A DNA stretch of 8,037 nucleotides, taken from Alphaproteobacteria bacterium (GTDB taxonomy: Bacteria > Pseudomonadota > Alphaproteobacteria > Micavibrionales > Micavibrionaceae). The stretch is from NCBI GenBank assembly GCA_020442505.1, contig JAGRJZ010000158.1, forward strand, positions 1 to 8,037. The letters run 5' to 3'. Numbering within the stretch: position 1 is the first letter of the stretch; the number at the start of each line of letters is the position of its first letter. Under the pieces are notes generated by a model. The model worked only from the letters and a program-made list of their open reading frames with translations. It was not told the DNA's origin and did no database searches. A program made the translations under genes and the position numbers. This document shows positions 1 to 6,126 of this stretch, piece by piece.

Positions 1-489
1 ATCGCCCGCGCGAAAGACGCGGATTTGTTCGTTTCCCTCCACGCCGATTCGATCGGGAAATCCGCCATACGCGGCGCCTCGATCTACACCCTGTCTGAGA
101 AAGCCTCCGACGCCCAGACCGCGCGTCTGGCCGATAAAGAAAACCGGGCGGATTTAATCGCAGGGGTTGATCTGAGTGTGGAGGACGAAACGGTCGCGAA
201 CATCCTTGTCGATCTGAGCATGCGCGACACAATGAATCAGTCAAAATTTCTGGCCAACACCGTCGTCGATACCATGAAGGGAAAGGGCCTGAGCGTTTTG
301 GACAACCCCCATCGTTACGCAGGATTCGCGGTCTTGAAGGCCCCGGACGTGCCATCGATCCTGATCGAGCTGGGGTTTTTATCCAACCGCACGGAGGCCA
401 AAATGTTGGCGAACGCCGCCTATCAGAAAAAAGTAGCCGTGGCCCTTCGCACCGGAATCGAAGCCTATTTTCAGAAACGGTCCGGCTAA
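1..489 (+). CDS. N-acetylmuramoyl-L-alanine amidase, C-terminal part (AmiC-like, Amidase_3); 5' end outside window
   Basis: This is the C-terminal 162 codons of a zinc amidase that cleaves the bond between N-acetylmuramic acid and L-alanine in peptidoglycan, normally in the periplasm during daughter-cell separation. The reading frame is open from base 1, so the start and the first zinc ligands lie upstream. Visible family hallmarks are the metal-binding His in FVSLHADS (codon at 40-42) and the catalytic Glu in ILIELGFLSN (codon at 367-369). Between them lies the AmiC-type insert (ENRADLIAGVDLS, then VANILVDLS), which in characterised family members contains the helix that blocks the active site until an activator binds. 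HRYAGFAVLKAPDVPS is also typical. The ORF ends normally with TAA and no truncation is seen at the 3' end. I assign the family with confidence; AmiA, AmiB and AmiC cannot be told apart without the N-terminus. Confidence 0.93.
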   Translation: MARAKDADLFVSLHADSIGKSAIRGASIYTLSEKASDAQTARLADKENRADLIAGVDLSVEDETVANILVDLSMRDTMNQSKFLANTVVDTMKGKGLSVLDNPHRYAGFAVLKAPDVPSILIELGFLSNRTEAKMLANAAYQKKVAVALRTGIEAYFQKRSG

Positions 490-546
490 AAAATACATAA
501 CGCCTTCTTTTTTGCGAAAAAATGAAAAAAGGCTTGAAAAACGGTG

Positions 547-575
547 TTCAATGACGTCTGACTTGTGTATATAGG
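547..575 (+). promoter_or_regulatory. Possible promoter for the small lipoprotein gene
   Basis: TTCAAT (547-552) and TATAGG (570-575) are separated by 17 bases, giving a weak sigma-70-like -35/-10 pair in the AT-rich gap before the lipoprotein gene. It would give a leader of roughly 90 bases. The match is only 3/6 and 4/6, so this is a tentative call. No better pair was found in 490-671. Confidence 0.25.
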
Positions 576-671
576 AAGAGGAAATGAATTTGCTCCGGCC
601 ATACAAGAAAGAGGGGCAAGCACCGCGTGATTGTTTTTAACCGATAACTTTTCAACGAAAAGAGGACTACC

Positions 672-887
672 ATGAAAAAATTGATGAACATTTGTGTTTT
701 GGGTGCAGCCATCGCTTTGTCCGCTTGCGCATCCAAGGGCGGCGATGTGGATTACAGCTACGAGCGCGCAGCGCCCTACGGGGATGAGCGCACGGTCGGC
801 ATGGTCGAAGAGGAAGTCGTTGTTGTAACGGCGCCTGTTGAAACGAAAAAAGCCGAACGCGTTTTCGAGTCCGCACAGCGCAAGTAA
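672..887 (+). CDS. Small lipoprotein of unknown function (71 aa)
   Basis: The product has a classic lipoprotein signal: charged MKK, a hydrophobic stretch (about residues 5-16) and a lipobox LSAC with the modified Cys at residue 19. Alanine at the +2 position suggests no retention at the inner membrane by the usual +2 Asp rule, so outer-membrane anchoring is the default inference. The mature part is only about 53 residues: a polar segment with tyrosines, an acidic/valine-rich stretch (EEEVVVVTAP, about residues 46-55) and a charged tail. There is no recognisable catalytic domain. The ATG is preceded by AGAGGA at 661-666, a good ribosome site at suitable distance. A strong intrinsic terminator directly follows, so the gene is probably monocistronic. 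I do not recognise the family and give no function beyond envelope lipoprotein. Confidence 0.8.
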   Translation: MKKLMNICVLGAAIALSACASKGGDVDYSYERAAPYGDERTVGMVEEEVVVVTAPVETKKAERVFESAQRK

Positions 888-920
888 TTTATCCGTCGCT
901 AACGCGACCGGTGATTCTTT

Positions 921-949
921 AAAAGCCGCCCTTCCAGGGGCGGTTTTTT
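921..949 (+). terminator. Intrinsic terminator after the lipoprotein gene
   Basis: CCGCCC (926-931) pairs with GGGCGG (938-943) across a six-base loop and is followed directly by six T (944-949). A flanking AAAA (921-924) can extend the pairing with the T-run. This is a textbook rho-independent terminator and separates the lipoprotein gene from secY. Confidence 0.9.
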
Positions 950-975
950 GTTTCCCCGTTTTTCACGGAAAGCCC

Positions 976-1004
976 TTGCGACGAGGATGCGTTTTCTTTA
1001 TGAA
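976..1004 (+). promoter_or_regulatory. Probable secY promoter
   Basis: TTGCGA (976-981) and TATGAA (999-1004) are 17 bases apart, each matching the sigma-70 consensus at 4 of 6 positions. The predicted transcript would start near 1011, giving a leader of about 30 bases before the secY ATG. It lies just after a strong terminator, where a new promoter is required. The assignment is by pattern only. Confidence 0.42.
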
Positions 1005-1019
1005 TCGATGACTCATAAA
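997..1019. repeat. Perfect 7-bp inverted repeat overlapping the secY -10 region
   Basis: TTTATGA (997-1003) and TCATAAA (1013-1019) are perfect reverse complements separated by nine bases. The left arm covers the proposed -10 hexamer and the right arm lies near or just after the predicted start of transcription. The geometry suits a dimeric repressor operator, though an AT-rich repeat of this size can also arise by chance. No regulator is identified. Confidence 0.4.
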
Positions 1020-1040
1020 AATAAGGGAGCATCACAAGTC

Positions 1041-2399
1041 ATGGCATCGGCCGTTGAACAACTGGCGAAAAACGCGAATTTCGGAGCCCTCGGGAAAGCG
1101 ACGGAGCTCAAAAAGCGTATTCTCTTCGTAATGGGCGCGCTTCTGGTCTACCGGCTTGGGACCTATATCCCCGTTCCCGGGATCGACCCCCAGATATGGG
1201 ACGAGATCTACTCCCAAAAGGGCGGCGGGATCCTCGATATGTTCAACATGTTCGCCGGGGGCGCGCTGTCCCGGATGACGATCTTCGCGCTCAACATCAT
1301 GCCCTATATCTCCGCTTCGATCATCATGCAGCTTGCGGCGGCCATGTCTCCGCAGCTGGAGGCGATGAAAAAGGAAGGCGAAGTCGGCCGCATGAGACTG
1401 AACCAGTACACCCGCTACCTCACGGTGCTATTGGCGTCCGTTCAGGCCTATGGTCTGGCGGTCGGGTTGGAAGCGATGCAAAGCGCCGCCGGATCTGCCG
1501 TCATCGACCCGGGCATGTTCTTCCGGGTTTCCACGGTCATCACGATCGTCGGCGGAACGGTCTTTCTGATGTGGCTGGGGGAACAGATCACCCAGCGCGG
1601 AATTGGAAACGGAATCTCTTTGATCATCTTTGCCGGGATCGTCGCGGAACTTCCCAGAGCGATCGCCGGCACTCTGGAGCTCGGACGTCAAGGCCAGTTT
1701 AACTTTCTGACCCTTCTGGCGCTGTTCGCCATGGTTATCGGGGTCATCGTCTTCATCGTGTTTATGGAGCGGGCCCAGCGCCGTCTTGTCGTCCAATACC
1801 CGAAACGGCAGATCGGGAACAAGATGACGATGGGCGACCAAAACCATATTCCCCTCAAAATGAACACGGCCGGGGTTATCCCTCCGATTTTCGCCTCTTC
1901 CCTTCTGCTCCTACCGTTGACGATCGTTGGGTTCAGCGGGGCGGATGGCGGCGACTGGACCGCCACGCTCGCCGGTCTCCTACAGCACGGACAACCTGCC
2001 TATATGCTTCTTTACGGCGGCTTGATCGTCTTTTTCGCCTTTTTCTATACCGCCGTGGTCTTTAACCCCCAGGAAAATGCCGACATGCTCCGGAAGCATG
2101 GAGGGTTTATTCCCGGCATCCGACCGGGCGCGCCCACGGCGTCCTATATGGATTACGTCCTGACGCGGATCACGACCATCGGGGCGCTGTATCTGGTCTT
2201 TATCTGCCTGTTGCCCGAATTCATGATCTCGAAGTTCAGCCTGCCGTTTTATTTCGGCGGAACGTCGCTATTGATCGTGGTCAGTGTGACGATGGACACG
2301 GTGGCCCAAATCCATTCCCACTTGATCGCCCACCAATATGAAGGGCTGATCAAAAAGGCGAAACTTAAGGGTGCCACAGGCAGAAGCCGGAGGCGCTAG
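1041..2399 (+). CDS. secY: Protein translocase subunit SecY (452 aa)
   Basis: SecY is the channel subunit of the SecYEG translocon in the cytoplasmic membrane and carries unfolded proteins across or into the membrane. The ORF has the family's ten hydrophobic segments, and many signature stretches are visible: YRLGTYIPVPGIDP (37-50), the plug and second-segment region with GGGILDMFNMFAGGALSR (61-78), NIMPYISASIIMQL (85-98), QRGIGNGISLIIFAGI (185-200), MNTAGVIPPIFASS (274-287), NPQENADMLRKHGGFIPGIRPG (342-363) and the C-terminal AHQYEGLIKKAKLKG (430-444). Length is normal. I chose ATG 1041 because MASAVEQLAKNANFG matches the usual alphaproteobacterial SecY start and GGGAG lies at 1025-1029. The open frame runs back to 948, but the extra residues overlap the upstream terminator. 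The gene is not preceded by rplO or other ribosomal genes, which is unusual. Confidence 0.97.
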   Translation: MASAVEQLAKNANFGALGKATELKKRILFVMGALLVYRLGTYIPVPGIDPQIWDEIYSQKGGGILDMFNMFAGGALSRMTIFALNIMPYISASIIMQLAAAMSPQLEAMKKEGEVGRMRLNQYTRYLTVLLASVQAYGLAVGLEAMQSAAGSAVIDPGMFFRVSTVITIVGGTVFLMWLGEQITQRGIGNGISLIIFAGIVAELPRAIAGTLELGRQGQFNFLTLLALFAMVIGVIVFIVFMERAQRRLVVQYPKRQIGNKMTMGDQNHIPLKMNTAGVIPPIFASSLLLLPLTIVGFSGADGGDWTATLAGLLQHGQPAYMLLYGGLIVFFAFFYTAVVFNPQENADMLRKHGGFIPGIRPGAPTASYMDYVLTRITTIGALYLVFICLLPEFMISKFSLPFYFGGTSLLIVVSVTMDTVAQIHSHLIAHQYEGLIKKAKLKGATGRSRRR

Positions 2400-2410
2400 G
2401 TCTTTAGCCC

Positions 2411-2845
2411 ATGCTTGAAATCAGAAAAGTCGAGAACAAGGTTGACCAGGCCCGCTCCGTCCAGATACGGACCCTTGTTTTCGTCGTCGGACAAAACGTT
2501 CCGCCAGACCGCGAAATCGATGCAGGAGAAGAAACCGCGGTTTATTATCTTGGGCTGGAGGATGGCGTTCCCGTGGCCACGGTCCGTTGGCAACGGGGTA
2601 ATGAGGGCATGGCGAAGATCGAAAGGCTGGCGGTTCTTGATCGTTGCCGCGGAAAAGGCTACGGAAAATCTGTCATGAAAAAGCTGATCGCGGACCTGAC
2701 ATCAGACCCGTCTGTGAAAAAGATCAAGCTGGGCGCCCAGGACCACGCGATCCCGTTCTACGAAGCATTGGGATTTTCGGTGGTCGGAGATCAATATGAA
2801 GATGGCGGCGGCATTCCCCACCATGATATGGTTTTGAAAACGTAG
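2411..2845 (+). CDS. GNAT-family N-acetyltransferase (YjcF-like, 144 aa)
   Basis: This is a single-domain GNAT fold protein that transfers an acetyl group from acetyl-CoA to an amine; the substrate is unknown. The N-terminal QIRTLVFVVGQNVPPDREID (18-37) corresponds to the receptor segment usual in the YjcF/ElaA-like subgroup. The core strand VPVATVRWQ (53-61) leads into IERLAVLDRCRGKGYGKSVM, where R78-x-x-G81-x-G83 is the acetyl-CoA pyrophosphate loop. The C-terminal PFYEALGFSVVGD and GGIPHHDMVL (133-142) are also typical. It begins 11 bases after the secY stop and 48 bases before adk, on the same strand, so co-transcription is likely. There is no strong ribosome site at the preferred spacing: GGAGG at 2389-2393 is 17 bases from the ATG. 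An acetyltransferase between secY and adk is not the usual order, so it is probably a lineage-specific insertion. Confidence 0.9.
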   Translation: MLEIRKVENKVDQARSVQIRTLVFVVGQNVPPDREIDAGEETAVYYLGLEDGVPVATVRWQRGNEGMAKIERLAVLDRCRGKGYGKSVMKKLIADLTSDPSVKKIKLGAQDHAIPFYEALGFSVVGDQYEDGGGIPHHDMVLKT

Positions 2846-2893
2846 CATAGCGCCTCGTATCGGGCGGCAAACTTTATCACAGGAGATCAACAA

Positions 2894-3487
2894 ATGAACG
2901 TCATCATCATGGGCCCGCCGGGGGCTGGCAAGGGCACGCAGTCCAAACGTCTGGAAGAGAAATACGACATAAAACAGCTTTCGACCGGAGAGATGCTCCG
3001 CGCCGAGATCGAAAGCAAAAGCGCCTTGGGAAGGGAAGTCGAATCGATCATGGATCGGGGGGAACTGGTCCCGGATGAGCTGATCATCGCCCTGATCGAA
3101 AGCCGGATGAGCCATTCCGATTGCAAGAACGGCGTCATTTTCGACGGTTTCCCCCGCACTGTGGCACAGGCAGAAGCGCTGGACGAAATGCTGGAATCCC
3201 ACGGCCGGACCCTGGATGCCGTGATCGCGCTTTCCGTGGACGAGGCAAAACTGGTGGACCGGCTCCACACCCGCATCGCCGAGACCCAAGCCGCCGGCGG
3301 GGCCGTCCGCAGCGACGACAACGAGGATACCCTCCGCCGCCGTCTGGAGGAGTATCACGACAAAACCGCCCCGATCAGCCGTTACTATGCGGACAGGAAC
3401 ATGCTCCAGACCGTTGACGGCATGCAGCCCATCGCCGCCGTTGAATCCGCGATTGCCGCTATTTTGGACCGCGCCCGCGCGGCGTAG
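2894..3487 (+). CDS. adk: Adenylate kinase, short-LID type (197 aa)
   Basis: The enzyme catalyses ATP + AMP to 2 ADP in the cytosol and balances the adenylate pool. Family motifs are complete: P-loop GPPGAGKGT (7-15), the AMP-site STGEMLR (30-36), the DGFPRT motif (84-89) with the AMP-binding Arg, and the short-LID and following segment with RSDDNEDTLRRRL (139-151). The LID is the short form without the zinc-binding four-Cys insert, as usual for alphaproteobacteria and consistent with under 200 residues. The ATG has a strong AGGAG at 2881-2885. It is the last gene of the secY cluster. In most relatives adk directly follows secY and precedes rpsM; here a GNAT gene intervenes and a convergent signalling gene follows. 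Confidence 0.97.
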   Translation: MNVIIMGPPGAGKGTQSKRLEEKYDIKQLSTGEMLRAEIESKSALGREVESIMDRGELVPDELIIALIESRMSHSDCKNGVIFDGFPRTVAQAEALDEMLESHGRTLDAVIALSVDEAKLVDRLHTRIAETQAAGGAVRSDDNEDTLRRRLEEYHDKTAPISRYYADRNMLQTVDGMQPIAAVESAIAAILDRARAA

Positions 3488-3521
3488 AACCTTTCGATCC
3501 TTCCAACGACCCTATACGCGC

Positions 3522-3566
3522 CAAAAAGAAGGCCCGGCTGTGCGTTGGGGATACACAAACCGGGCC
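3522..3566 (-). terminator. Intrinsic terminator for the minus-strand GGDEF gene, possibly shared with adk
   Basis: GGCCCGG (3531-3537) pairs with CCGGGCC (3560-3566), and TGTG/CACA (3539-3542 with 3554-3557) extends the stem after a small internal bulge. Read on the minus strand, the stem is followed by TTCTTTTTGG (complement of 3521-3530), giving a good T-run. On the plus strand there is no T-run, so termination of adk transcripts there would be weaker or rely on another mechanism. Confidence 0.75.
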
Positions 3567-3595
3567 GGGGAATTCGTCTGCCTTTGGGTTCACGG

Positions 3596-4318
3596 TTAGG
3601 GAGGGGCGGCAGACGAAAAACTGTCTCTTGTGTTGGCGGATCCGTCTTTTCCCGATGAAAAGAACCGGTCGATCCGATCATCTTTCCCATAGCTCTGAAG
3701 AGAAAGGGTGACCCGCACGGGGATTTCTTCCCCGTGCAGGGCCATAGCCAAGTTGTTCAGTTGCTGGCCCAGAAACTGCGCACGGGCAACCGATTCACTC
3801 TTCGTTGTGTGGGAGAGGAGTAAAACAAAAGCATCGTCGCCCCCGCGAGCGGCAACGTCCATCGGGCGGATCGCCTGCTCAAGCGTGCGCGCGACTAGGC
3901 GCAAAACGGCGTCCCCCGCCGGACGGCCGTAACGCCGGCGGATAGCAGACAGATTGTCGATTTCGATCGTCACCAGAAGCCCGCCCTGCGAAAACCCCCG
4001 CCGACAACGGCTCAGTTCGCAGCTCAAAGACGCGCGCAGACCGTTCCGGCTTTGGAGCCCCGTCACGGGGTCGCGTTCGATCATATCTTCCAGACGGCCG
4101 ATATATTGTTCCTGCGCACGGACGAGATGTATCGCGCGCGCCATGATCCGGGTTATCTGTTGCAGAAACCCGGCGGAGGACGTGTTTATCCCCCCCGCCC
4201 CGGCCGCGCTTCCCCGCGCGACGGGCATAACGGCTCTGTATGACACAAGATTCGTCCCCATTGTGATTCCCCGGATATCCTCTAACCGTTTGTCCGTAAT
4301 TTCTGTCGGCACCCTCAC
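3596..4318 (-). CDS. Degenerate GGDEF-domain protein, probable c-di-GMP receptor rather than cyclase (240 aa)
   Basis: The ORF has a helical N-terminal region (about 50-82, FLQQITRIMARAIHLVRAQEQ), then a GGDEF fold beginning at DPVTGLQSRNGL (83-94). The metal-site strand reads TIEIDNLSAI (117-126) instead of the usual D-x-D-x-F-K, and the base-contacting Asn of I-N-D is Arg. The signature aligns as GDDAF (160-164): the second Gly and the Glu are replaced. The inhibitory-site motif R-x-x-D is intact (R151, D154), five residues before that motif. The C-terminal A-D-x-x-M-Y-x-x-K segment is missing, replaced by a Ser-rich tail. Loss of the catalytic Glu with a retained I-site suggests binding rather than synthesis of c-di-GMP; this is inference. 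The start is GTG at 4318 with AGGG five bases before it; ATG at 4261 (221 aa) with GGGGA upstream is a real alternative. Confidence 0.82.
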   Translation of the reverse strand: MRVPTEITDKRLEDIRGITMGTNLVSYRAVMPVARGSAAGAGGINTSSAGFLQQITRIMARAIHLVRAQEQYIGRLEDMIERDPVTGLQSRNGLRASLSCELSRCRRGFSQGGLLVTIEIDNLSAIRRRYGRPAGDAVLRLVARTLEQAIRPMDVAARGGDDAFVLLLSHTTKSESVARAQFLGQQLNNLAMALHGEEIPVRVTLSLQSYGKDDRIDRFFSSGKDGSANTRDSFSSAAPP

Positions 4319-4391
4319 AAATGCCCTACCCTTTCTACCTTTGCGAAGAGCGTGCCAAAATCAAGAGAGCAGGATTTCAATTTAAAAACAG

Positions 4392-4419
4392 ATTGTTAGA
4401 AAGAGTTTCTATCATTCAA
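4392..4419 (-). promoter_or_regulatory. Possible promoter of the degenerate GGDEF gene
   Basis: On the minus strand TTGAAT (4419-4414) and AACAAT (4397-4392) are 16 bases apart, each with 4 of 6 consensus matches, in an AT-rich patch. It would yield a leader of about 70 bases before the GTG start. Pattern-based and weak. Confidence 0.3.
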
Positions 4420-4474
4420 AAACGCATGCTCACCCGGCACCTTGCGCCCGGACGGTCATTTTTGCCGTTCCCTC

Positions 4475-4508
4475 GTGTGCAGATTTTGCCGCCCTGTCAG
4501 CACACAGG
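4475..4508. repeat. Overlapping inverted repeats in the divergent intergenic region
   Basis: GTGTGC (4475-4480) is complementary to GCACAC (4500-4505), with two more pairs (GA/TC) inside an A-A mismatch. CCTGT (4493-4497) is complementary to ACAGG (4504-4508). The two pairings share bases and exclude one another. They sit about 80-110 bases before the EAL gene, between the two divergent genes, so they could be an operator or a leader RNA structure. No regulator is identified and chance is possible. Confidence 0.3.
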
Positions 4509-4587
4509 CATGATCGGGATTTCTCTCTGGACGTGAGCGGGTCTTCCCGTTACGATTTCCGCTAAAGATCAACGGAGGCGCACAGCG

Positions 4588-5889
4588 TTGAAGAAGAAAC
4601 TCCCCCATTCCCAAGACTCCGCTCTGGCCCGCAGCAGCGGCGGGCTGATCAAACGTCATATCTTTCCGGCGGGCACGCTTTTGTTCAAGGAAGGCGATCC
4701 CCGGGAATGCGCCTATCTGATCGACCGGGGCGAGGTCCACATCACGGAACGTACGGACCGCGGAGCTGAAAAAGTCCTGTGCATTTTGAACGAGGGGGAA
4801 ATCTTCGGCGAAATGGCGCTAATCGACACGACGCCCCGGACCGCCAGCGCCATCACGGCCGAAGAATCCGAGATTTTCGTCATGCCGCGCCAGGCACTCG
4901 AAAACCGGATCAGCGGCCTGGATCCGATCGTCTCTCTGCTGGTCAGCCTGTTGATCGAACGCTACAGCGTAACCCGCAAACATTTGCCCGAATCGATCAA
5001 GCAAGGCCATATCGGCGACTTTATCCTGAAGGTCAGCCGCTATGAAAACCTGCCGGACGACTTGCTCCGGCTTTACGACACCGCCGAGAAAAGGGAAGTC
5101 GCGCGGCAAGAGCTGAAGCTGGAGGAAGAGCTGCGGGCCGGCCTCGACCGGCGCGAATTCATTCCCTATCTCCAGCCGATCATCACCTTGCCCGGTCTTC
5201 AACTCGCCGGATTCGAGGCGCTTATCCGGTGGCAACACCCCGAAAAAGGCCTCGTCTTTCCGGATCAGTTCATTCCCGTCGCGGAGCGCACGAACGTCGT
5301 GCAAGACCTGGACCGCATGATGCTGGAGCAAGTCTGCGAGATCCTACCGGTTTTGCTCAAAAAAGCGGGGCCGGATATCTTCGTCAGCGTAAACTTGTCC
5401 GGGATCAATTTTGAGACCGGAGACGTCGTCCAGACCGTCGCCGAAATCCTGCGAAAAAGCAAAACGAACCCGCACAATATCAAATTCGAGATCACCGAAA
5501 GCGCGCTGATCGGCGATCCCGCTTTGGCCGAAGACGTCCTCCAGGGGCTCAAAGCGCTGGGCGTCTCCATCGCTCTGGACGATTTTGGAACGGGTTATTC
5601 GTCGCTTGGTTATCTGCATAAATTCTCGATCGACACTCTCAAAATCGATCGCTCCTTCGTCATGCAGCTTCACGATAACGGCAACCGCGGCCTGGACATC
5701 ATCCGCGCAATCGTAGGTCTGGCCCGGAACTTTAAACTGGAAGTCGTCGCGGAAGGGATCGAAAAGGAACGGGACGTCGTGGCCTTGAACTCTCTGGGTT
5801 GCGACTTCGCGCAAGGCTATCTGTTCAGTAAGCCTCTGCCGCTATCGGACGCGCTGACGTTTATCGAGACGCCACCTTCCTGGACTTGA
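4588..5889 (+). CDS. Cyclic nucleotide-binding domain / EAL-domain c-di-GMP phosphodiesterase (433 aa)
   Basis: The N-terminal domain (about 22-128) is a CRP-type cyclic nucleotide-binding fold: FPAGTLLFKEGDPRECAYLIDRG, then the phosphate-binding cassette FGEMALIDTTPRTASA (73-88) with E75 for the ribose and R84 for the phosphate. A charged helical linker (about 160-188) leads to an EAL domain (about 190-428). All catalytic positions of active EAL enzymes are present with normal spacing: E210 (EAL), N269, E301 (EITES), D331-D332 (DDFGTGYSS), K352, E389 (VAEGIE) and Q409. It should therefore hydrolyse c-di-GMP to pGpG in the cytosol, probably controlled by cAMP or cGMP binding (inference). No helix-turn-helix or membrane segment is seen. 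The start is TTG 4588, chosen for GGAGG at 4574-4578, nine bases upstream. It is divergent from the degenerate GGDEF gene. Confidence 0.93.
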   Translation: MKKKLPHSQDSALARSSGGLIKRHIFPAGTLLFKEGDPRECAYLIDRGEVHITERTDRGAEKVLCILNEGEIFGEMALIDTTPRTASAITAEESEIFVMPRQALENRISGLDPIVSLLVSLLIERYSVTRKHLPESIKQGHIGDFILKVSRYENLPDDLLRLYDTAEKREVARQELKLEEELRAGLDRREFIPYLQPIITLPGLQLAGFEALIRWQHPEKGLVFPDQFIPVAERTNVVQDLDRMMLEQVCEILPVLLKKAGPDIFVSVNLSGINFETGDVVQTVAEILRKSKTNPHNIKFEITESALIGDPALAEDVLQGLKALGVSIALDDFGTGYSSLGYLHKFSIDTLKIDRSFVMQLHDNGNRGLDIIRAIVGLARNFKLEVVAEGIEKERDVVALNSLGCDFAQGYLFSKPLPLSDALTFIETPPSWT

Positions 5890-6043
5890 CGAACCGGGCC
5901 CCGCAATAAAGACAGGTCACGGATTCCTGATCCTTCAGATCGTACCAGACAACCGGGTGGCCGAGCGCCCCGCCGCCCCCGTCGCATTTCACCGCATCGG
6001 TGTCGGGCGCGACCAGAATCGTCTCGGGTGTTTTTTCAGTCAT
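5861..6043 (-). CDS. Small CHCC-type zinc-finger protein (60 aa)
   Basis: The protein carries the zf-CHCC pattern: C20, H29 (in GHPVVWY), C44 and C47 (CLYCGARF), matching the bacterial relatives of the zinc-binding subunit of mitochondrial complex I (NDUFS6-like). The length is typical of the free-standing bacterial form, which is common in alphaproteobacteria; its exact role there is not established. The four ligands should bind one zinc. The ORF runs from ATG at 6043 to TAA at 5861 and its 3' end overlaps the convergent EAL gene by 29 bases, so the two messages are complementary there. No strong ribosome site is visible upstream of the ATG. It is short but well supported by the motif. Confidence 0.88.
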   Translation of the reverse strand: MTEKTPETILVAPDTDAVKCDGGGGALGHPVVWYDLKDQESVTCLYCGARFVKSRKVASR

Positions 6044-6126
6044 CGTATCGGATCTTTACGCTTTGTTTGTTTTTCTTTCCTAAAGTGACATGGCCGGACA
6101 TATCCTGGCAAGGGGGAAGATACCGT

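Noticed and set aside
502..533. Imperfect hairpin (GCCTT...AAGGC with T- and A-runs) after the amidase gene as a terminator
   Set aside because: The stem has mismatches in the middle, most pairs are A-T, and neither strand has a T-run directly after the stem. It may still act weakly but is not a supported terminator.
948..1040. Upstream extension of secY to a TTG at 948
   Set aside because: The TTG lies in the T-run of the preceding terminator, the extra residues are not SecY-like, and the internal ATG at 1041 gives the usual alphaproteobacterial N-terminus.
1196..1702. Long open frame inside secY on the same strand (and several on the opposite strand)
   Set aside because: These are shadow frames of secY; their translations are rich in Arg, His, Pro and Gly and show no domain.
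2702..3358. 218-codon minus-strand open frame across the GNAT and adk genes
   Set aside because: It is antisense to two genes with unmistakable motifs, and its own translation shows no recognisable family or ribosome site.
3810..3850. Frameshift at the G-run in the GGDEF motif region as an explanation for the odd signature
   Set aside because: The frame stays open with sensible GGDEF-fold sequence on both sides, and the spacing from the R-x-x-D motif fits without any gap, so substitution rather than a frameshift explains GDDAF.
4819..5331. 170-codon minus-strand open frame inside the EAL gene
   Set aside because: It is a shadow of the high-GC coding frame; the sense product has complete cNMP and EAL motifs.
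6028..6126. Extended start for the 142-residue protein at 6028
   Set aside because: It would overlap the start of the divergent zinc-finger gene, and a clear ribosome site lies just before ATG 6127.
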